This document shows positions 59,293 through 64,000 of a stretch of DNA of 64,000 nt, piece after piece (position 1 is the stretch's first letter; every line of letters begins with the position of its first letter). The stretch is from Silvimonas iriomotensis (GTDB lineage Bacteria; Pseudomonadota; Gammaproteobacteria; Burkholderiales; Chitinibacteraceae), in NCBI RefSeq assembly GCF_014645535.1, contig NZ_BMLX01000001.1:613169-677168 (forward strand), written 5' to 3'. The position numbers and the translations under genes are program-made. Below the pieces are notes generated by a model. That model did no database searches. It was not told where the DNA came from and saw only the letters and a program-made list of their open reading frames with translations.

Positions 59293-60009
59293 ATGCGTAT
59301 CCGCACTTTCTTCCAGACCGCGTTGCTGGCCGGCATGTTTGCTGCCACCGCCGTAGCCGCGCAGGCCCGCTCGTTGCTGGATGGCGAATATCAGTTGCAA
59401 TCCTGGCGCGTGGCCGGTCAGACGCAAACGGAACAGGCCAAAAACCCGGTCACGCTGAAGATTGACGGTAACCATGTCAGCGGCTTTTCTGGCTGCAACC
59501 GGTTTATGGGGCAGATCCAGACATTGAATGGTCTCAAGATCGGCCCGCTGGCCGGTACCCGCATGGCCTGCCTGGATGCCAGTGTCGGCGTCAAGGAAAG
59601 TGACGTTCTCAAACTGCTGGATACCGCCCGCTATTACGAGCTGGATACCGCTGGCCATCTGACCTTCACCACGCCAAACGAAGACTTGCTGGTCTTTGTC
59701 CGCACGGATGGCAAAGCACCGGCCGCTGCGGCGGCACCGGCAACCACCGGTGGCGAGAAAGTGATTCAGGTCGCCCCGGACACCGTTACCTGCTCGGCCG
59801 GCGCCGGCCAGATGCAGTGCCTGCAAGTGCGCGATTCGGCTGATCAGCCATGGACGCTCTTGTACGGTGGCATTGACGGGTTTACCTGGCAGCAGGGCAC
59901 CTTGTACACGCTGCGCATCAAGGAAACGCCGGTAGATAACCCGCCGGCCGATGGCTCCAGCATCAAGCGCAGTCTGGTGCGGGTATTGACCACGCTGGTT
60001 ATCCAGTAA
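59293..60009 (+). CDS. Exported META/DUF4377 domain protein
   Basis: A 238-residue protein with a signal peptide (about 1-25) ending AVAAQA. A META/HslJ-like domain (about 28-140; SGCNRFMG) is followed by an Ala-rich linker and a DUF4377-like domain (about 155-238; CLQVRD, YTLRIKE). No lipobox Cys. HslJ-type proteins are linked to heat and novobiocin tolerance in E. coli; function here unknown. Lies between aroF and tyrA with its own gaps (194 and 103 bases), so probably not one operon. Confidence 0.82.
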   Translation: MRIRTFFQTALLAGMFAATAVAAQARSLLDGEYQLQSWRVAGQTQTEQAKNPVTLKIDGNHVSGFSGCNRFMGQIQTLNGLKIGPLAGTRMACLDASVGVKESDVLKLLDTARYYELDTAGHLTFTTPNEDLLVFVRTDGKAPAAAAAPATTGGEKVIQVAPDTVTCSAGAGQMQCLQVRDSADQPWTLLYGGIDGFTWQQGTLYTLRIKETPVDNPPADGSSIKRSLVRVLTTLVIQ

Positions 60010-60112
60010 CAAGCCTTCATTTCAACGAACGGGCTGCCTGTGGGCGGCCCGCTGTGATCAAACGATCAAACAACAAGCCGGCAAGGCCGAAAACAGGGAA
60101 CGGGACATCTGC

Positions 60113-60985
60113 ATGAGTGGCGTGCGCAAGCTGGTACTGCTGGGAACGGGTCTGATTGGCGGCTCGTTCGCCCTGGCGCTCAAACGTGCGCGGCTGGTGC
60201 AGCACGTCGTCGGCGTCGGCCGCAATGCCACCAATCTGGAGCGCGCACTTGAGCTGAACGTGATCGATGAGGCCTCGCACGATGCCGCAGTGGCAGTGCA
60301 GGGGGCTGATCTGGTGCTGCTGGGGACGCCCGTCGGGCAGATGGGCGCCTTGATGCAGGCTATTGGGCCGCACCTGGCACCTGATTGCATCGTGACGGAT
60401 GGCGGCTCGACCAAGCAGGATGTCGCCGCGCTGTTCCGGCAGCATTTGCCGCAACATCTGCCGTATTGCGTGCCAGGGCATCCGATCGCCGGGTCTGATC
60501 TTTCCGGTGCCGCTGCCGCACAATACGGGCTGTTTGAAGGCCGCCGCGTGGTGCTGACGCCCTTTGCCGAGACTGCCCAGAATGCCCTGGAGCAGGTACA
60601 GACCTTATGGCAGCAATGTGGCGCCCGGGTGTATACCATGACCCCTGAGCAACACGACGGTATCTTTGCCGCCGTCAGCCATGTGCCCCATCTGCTGGCG
60701 TTTGCCTATATGAACGCGGTACTGGCCAAGGCGGATGCGCAACCCTGCCTTGATTTTGCCGCCACGGGTTTCCGTGATTTCACCCGCATTGCGGGCTCTC
60801 ATCCGGAAATGTGGCGCGATATCGCCGTGGCCAACCGTGAGGCCATTCTTGCCGATCTCAAATCCTGCGCCAGCCAGTTGCAGCACGTTATTGCACTGGT
60901 TGAAACAGGCAATACCGAGGGCATGCAAGAGTACTTTGCGACGGCCAGCTGCGCACGTGTTGCCTGGGGTCAGCGTCATAAATAG
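60113..60985 (+). CDS. tyrA: Prephenate dehydrogenase
   Basis: NAD(P)-dependent enzyme of tyrosine synthesis, 290 residues. The nucleotide-binding motif GTGLIGGSFALALK is at residues 10-23, the GGSTK catalytic region follows, and the PGHPIAGSD with its active-site His lies near 124-132. The FRDFTRIAGSHPEMWRDIA segment is typical. No ACT domain is visible. A terminator lies after it (61041-61062). Confidence 0.93.
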   Translation: MSGVRKLVLLGTGLIGGSFALALKRARLVQHVVGVGRNATNLERALELNVIDEASHDAAVAVQGADLVLLGTPVGQMGALMQAIGPHLAPDCIVTDGGSTKQDVAALFRQHLPQHLPYCVPGHPIAGSDLSGAAAAQYGLFEGRRVVLTPFAETAQNALEQVQTLWQQCGARVYTMTPEQHDGIFAAVSHVPHLLAFAYMNAVLAKADAQPCLDFAATGFRDFTRIAGSHPEMWRDIAVANREAILADLKSCASQLQHVIALVETGNTEGMQEYFATASCARVAWGQRHK

Positions 60986-61040
60986 GCAGAACTGACGCCG
61001 TAAGATGGATGGGCCGGTGGAGGCATCGCCGGCAAGAAAA

Positions 61041-61062
61041 CGCCTGCGTGTGCAGGCGCTTT
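61041..61062 (+). terminator. Terminator after tyrA
   Basis: CGCCTGC-GTGT-GCAGGCG with AAAA before and CTTTT after. Confidence 0.75.
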
Positions 61063-61126
61063 TCGTTGGGGCTACGTGCGGTCACCGCACACCAGAATAA
61101 AATCACTGAAAACAGGACACTCTCAC

Positions 61127-62116
61127 ATGACTTATGTTGCAAATCCGGCGCGCTATGAGCGCATGCCGTATCGCCGCTGCGGTAAAAGCGGCCTGAAGCT
61201 GCCCGCCGTGGCACTGGGCCTGTGGCACAACTTTGGCGACAACAAAGCGTACGACAACTCACGCAAGATGGTGCTGGAATCGTTTGACGCCGGCATCACC
61301 CACTTTGATCTGGCCAACAACTACGGTCCGCCCCCGGGCTCGGCAGAATCGACCTTTGGCCGCGTGCTGGCCACTGACCTGAAAGCCTATCGCGACGAAC
61401 TGATCATCTCGACCAAAGCCGGCTGGCAAATGTGGGACGGCCCGTACGGTGATTTCGGTAGCCGCAAATACCTGATGGCCAGTCTGGATCAGAGCCTGCA
61501 GCGCATGGGCCTTGATTATGTGGATATTTTCTATTCGCACCGTCCGGACCCGGAAACCCCGATCGAAGAAACCATGGGCGCGCTGGATGCCATCGTGCGT
61601 CAGGGCAAGGCACTGTACGTCGGTATTTCGTCGTACTCGGCCGAACAAACCCGTGAAGCGGCGCGCGTGCTCAAAGAACTGGGCACGCCGTGCCTGATTC
61701 ACCAGCCGTCGTACTCCATGTTTGATCGCTGGATCGAAGACGGCCTGACTGACGTGCTGAACGAAGAAGGCATTGGTTCGATCGCCTTCTGCCCGCTGGC
61801 ACAAGGTCTGCTGACCAGCCGTTACCTGAATGGCGTGCCGGCGGATTCGCGCGCGGCCGACAGCGGCAACCCGTTCCTGACCGTGGACAAGGTCGATCTG
61901 CGCCTGGCGCAAGTCAAGCAACTGAACGAGATCGCCGTGGCCCGTGGCCAGACCCTGGCGCAAATGTCGCTGGCCTGGGCGCTGCGTACCGTCACCACCG
62001 TCATCATTGGCGCCAGCCGCGTCGAGCAGATCCATGAAAACCTGGGTGCTATCGACAACCTGGCGTTCAGCGCTGACGAACTCGCCCGTATCGAAAGCAT
62101 CCTGGCGGGCAAGTAA
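61127..62116 (+). CDS. Aldo/keto reductase, L-glyceraldehyde 3-phosphate reductase-like
   Basis: A 329-residue NADPH-dependent reductase of the YghZ group. ANPARYERMPYRRCGKSGLKL (about residues 5-25, key CGKSG), LGLWHNFGD, HFDLANNYGPPPGSAE and FYSHRPDPETPIEETM match E. coli YghZ closely. The tyrosine/lysine catalytic pair is within NNYG and STKAGW. YghZ detoxifies methylglyoxal and reduces L-glyceraldehyde 3-phosphate. ATG 61127 follows AGGA; the longer frame starts at 61076. Its stop overlaps the cmk start by one base. Confidence 0.9.
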   Translation: MTYVANPARYERMPYRRCGKSGLKLPAVALGLWHNFGDNKAYDNSRKMVLESFDAGITHFDLANNYGPPPGSAESTFGRVLATDLKAYRDELIISTKAGWQMWDGPYGDFGSRKYLMASLDQSLQRMGLDYVDIFYSHRPDPETPIEETMGALDAIVRQGKALYVGISSYSAEQTREAARVLKELGTPCLIHQPSYSMFDRWIEDGLTDVLNEEGIGSIAFCPLAQGLLTSRYLNGVPADSRAADSGNPFLTVDKVDLRLAQVKQLNEIAVARGQTLAQMSLAWALRTVTTVIIGASRVEQIHENLGAIDNLAFSADELARIESILAGK

Positions 62117-62787
62117 TGCATAGTTTGCTCGTACCGGTCATCGCAGTAGACGGTCCTTCCGCCTCGGGTAAGGGGACTGTGGCGCAACGCGTCGCCGCAG
62201 CCCTCGGGTTTCATTATCTGGATTCAGGCGCGTTGTACCGCCTTGCCGCGCTGGCTGCCGCCCGTGCCGGTGTACCGTGGGATGACGAGGGCGGCGTCGC
62301 CAATGTCGCGCAGACGCTGGATGTGAAGTTTGATGGTGAACACATCCTGTTGTGTGGCAGCGAAGTCAGCACCGCCATCCGCACCGAGTCCATCGGCGTG
62401 GGCGCCTCCAGAGTGGCCGCGTTGCCCCAGGTACGGGCCGCCTTGCTGGAACGCCAGCGTGCCTTTGCCCACGTCCCCGGCCTTGTGGCCGACGGTCGTG
62501 ACATGGGCTCGGTGGTGTTTCCGCAGGCACCGCTGAAGGTCTTTCTGACCGCCAGCGCCGAAGTGCGCGCCGAGCGCCGTTACAAGCAATTGCTGGCGCG
62601 CGGTGAAGAGGCCGATCTGGCCGCCATCACCGCAGACCTGCATGCCCGCGACGAGCGCGACCGCGCGCGCGCCGTGGCGCCGCTCAAGCAATTGCCGGAT
62701 GCGCATTTGCTCGATACATCCGCCATGGATATCGACGCCGCCGTGAAGCAGATTCTGGACTGGTGGCAAGCGGCAAATCGTCGCTAA
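62116..62787 (+). CDS. cmk: Cytidylate kinase
   Basis: Phosphorylates CMP and dCMP. P-loop region VDGPSASGKGTVAQRV (about residues 11-26), LDSGALYR, DGRDMGSVVFP, AEVRAERRYKQL (lid) and RDERDRARAVAPLK are present. 223 residues. The TAATG overlap with the preceding reductase is likely coupling. cmk-rpsA order is widely conserved, but here rpsA also has its own promoter. Confidence 0.95.
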   Translation: MHSLLVPVIAVDGPSASGKGTVAQRVAAALGFHYLDSGALYRLAALAAARAGVPWDDEGGVANVAQTLDVKFDGEHILLCGSEVSTAIRTESIGVGASRVAALPQVRAALLERQRAFAHVPGLVADGRDMGSVVFPQAPLKVFLTASAEVRAERRYKQLLARGEEADLAAITADLHARDERDRARAVAPLKQLPDAHLLDTSAMDIDAAVKQILDWWQAANRR

Positions 62788-62791
62788 ATAC

Positions 62792-62820
62792 TTGATCGGC
62801 TTGGCAGAATCCTGTACTAT
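62792..62820 (+). promoter_or_regulatory. Sigma-70 promoter for rpsA
   Basis: TTGATC (62792-62797), 17-base spacer and TACTAT (62815-62820). Transcription would begin near 62827, two bases before the hairpin. Confidence 0.65.
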
Positions 62821-62828
62821 CGCAAGCT

Positions 62829-62868
62829 CACCGTGGTGGATGACATGACTGTGTCATCCACCACGGTG
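62829..62868 (+). promoter_or_regulatory. 17-bp perfect hairpin in the rpsA leader
   Basis: CACCGTGGTGGATGACA pairs perfectly with 62852-62868 around TGACTG, followed by GTTTTC. It could terminate cmk readthrough, attenuate rpsA, or cap the rpsA mRNA 5' end and take part in S1 autoregulation. Only the structure is seen. Confidence 0.65.
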
Positions 62869-62982
62869 GTTTTCGCGTTTGCGGAACAACACCTGGCCTG
62901 GCGCGCGCAAAGCACGCCGGGTCCGTGATTAACTAACCCCCCTTCGGGCGTCAGCCTGAAGATGCTGGAACCTTTCATTCAC

Positions 62983-64000
62983 ATGACCACTGCTACCTTT
63001 AACGACTCGATGGAAAGCTTTGCCGCGCTTTTCGAAGAAAGCCTCACGCGCCAGGAAATGCGCGCTGGTGAAGTAATTACCGCAGAAGTCGTCGGTATTG
63101 ACAATAACTTCGTGACCGTGAACGCCGGTCTGAAGTCGGAATCCCTGATTCCGCTGGAAGAATTCAAGAACGATAACGGCGAAGTCGAAGTCAAGATTGG
63201 CGACTTCGTTCCCGTCGCTATCGACAGCCTGGAAAACGGCTACGGCGAAACCAAGCTCTCCCGCGAAAAGGCCAAGCGCCTGGCCGCCTGGATCGAGCTG
63301 GAAGACACTCTGGAGAAGGGCCTGGTCATGACCGGCGTGATCTCTGGCAAGGTCAAGGGCGGTCTGACTGTGATGGTCAACGGCCTGCGCGCGTTCCTGC
63401 CGGGTTCCCTGGTAGATATCCGCCCGGTCAAGGACACCACCCCGTTCGAAGGCAAGCAAATCGAATTCAAGGTGATCAAGCTCGATCGCAAGCGCAACAA
63501 CGTGGTTGTTTCGCGTCGCGCCGTGCTGGAAGAGTCCCTGGGCGAAGAGCGTCAGAAGCTCCTCGAAACCCTGCGCGAAGGCGCTGTGGTCAAGGGTATC
63601 GTCAAGAACATCACCGACTACGGTGCGTTCGTTGATCTGGGTGGCATCGACGGCCTGCTGCACATCACCGACCTGGCATGGCGTCGTGTGAAGCACCCGT
63701 CCGAAGTGCTGGCAGTTGGCGATGAAGTTGAAGCCAAGGTGCTGAAGTTCGATCAAGAGAAGAACCGCGTGTCCCTGGGTCTGAAGCAACTGGGCGAAGA
63801 TCCGTGGGTTGGCCTGTCCCGTCGCTACCCGCAAGGCACCCGTCTGTTCGGCAAGGTAACCAACCTGACCGACTACGGCGCATTTGTGGAAATCGAACAA
63901 GGCATCGAAGGCCTGGTTCACGTGTCCGAAATGGACTGGACCAACAAGAACGTTCATCCGTCCAAGGTTGTTGCTCTGGGCGACGAAGTCGAAGTGATGA
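62983..64000 (+). CDS. rpsA: Ribosomal protein S1 (5' part)
   Basis: Binds mRNA on the 30S subunit and initiates translation of structured messages. The first 339 residues are present and the gene runs off the window. At least four S1 repeats are visible, for example [56 protein letters not shown] and [20 protein letters not shown]. Codon use is highly biased as expected of an abundant protein. ATG 62983 is chosen because [20 protein letters not shown] aligns with family starts; an in-frame ATG at 62962 is possible. Confidence 0.95.
   Translation, partial: MTTATFNDSMESFAALFEESLTRQEMRAGEVITAEVVGIDNNFVTVNAGLKSESLIPLEEFKNDNGEVEVKIGDFVPVAIDSLENGYGETKLSREKAKRLAAWIELEDTLEKGLVMTGVISGKVKGGLTVMVNGLRAFLPGSLVDIRPVKDTTPFEGKQIEFKVIKLDRKRNNVVVSRRAVLEESLGEERQKLLETLREGAVVKGIVKNITDYGAFVDLGGIDGLLHITDLAWRRVKHPSEVLAVGDEVEAKVLKFDQEKNRVSLGLKQLGEDPWVGLSRRYPQGTRLFGKVTNLTDYGAFVEIEQGIEGLVHVSEMDWTNKNVHPSKVVALGDEVEVM

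Noticed and set aside
62929-63957. 342-residue minus-strand frame at the window end
   Set aside because: Antisense to rpsA, whose S1 repeats are unmistakable.

Overview
The window is one contiguous stretch of high-GC bacterial chromosome. It looks like a betaproteobacterium of the order Neisseriales (Chromobacteriaceae/Chitinibacteraceae-like). Pointers are the smc-zipA-ligA order, the S1 N-terminus, the cmk-rpsA junction, and a saprophytic gene set with a GH18 chitinase, a GH28 polygalacturonase, hexuronate catabolism and polar-type flagellar genes. Genus is not determinable from the sequence alone. Almost every base is accounted for by about 50 genes; the many long ORFs opposite real genes are GC-driven shadows.

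1-6600: a tightly spaced gene string, tpiA-fbp-fba-kdgK-gntR-mcp. It joins 2-keto-3-deoxygluconate (KDG) kinase to the three enzymes that rebuild hexose phosphate from triose phosphate, plus an FCD-type GntR regulator and a chemoreceptor. 6601-12500: an Fnr-type regulator, a secreted polygalacturonase lipoprotein, a secreted chitinase with two chitin-binding modules, and a small exported glutamine-rich protein. 12949-16174: tRNA-Thr, an aminopeptidase P and a DMT-family exporter. 16339-21930: operators, uxaC-uxaA-uxaB and a second GntR regulator paralogous to the first. Together these genes describe pectin and galacturonate use: polygalacturonase releases galacturonate, UxaC/UxaB/UxaA make KDG, KdgK makes KDPG, and Tpi/Fba/Fbp recycle the triose. 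No KDPG aldolase or uptake transporter is in the window. A 16-bp palindrome, TTCTGATATATCAGAA, recurs before the polygalacturonase, before fnr and (as a near-tandem pair) before uxaC, and is the best candidate operator of the regulon.

22000-37556: mostly housekeeping genes: a diguanylate cyclase, an M61 peptidase, a Sel1 protein, apbC, smc, zipA, ligA, galU (with an in-frame Cro-like HTH segment and a large dyad upstream) and a thioinosine/thioadenosine phosphorylase. 37553-46969: seven co-directional, mostly overlapping genes for an acylated, aminated and methylated dTDP-deoxysugar and its transfer, ending in a 1519-residue multidomain glycosyltransferase. This block abuts the flagellar filament genes 47266-54454 (fliC, flaG, fliD, fliS, fliT, a DUF2802 gene, a fliK-like gene and an flhB-C-terminal-like gene), so a flagellin glycosylation island is a reasonable hypothesis. 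Sigma-28 promoters precede fliC and fliD.

54521-64000: uvrC, pgsA, an HD-GYP protein with a zinc ribbon, DAHP synthase, a META/DUF4377 exported protein, tyrA, an aldo/keto reductase, cmk and the first 1018 bases of rpsA, which has a clear promoter followed at once by a 17-bp perfect hairpin.
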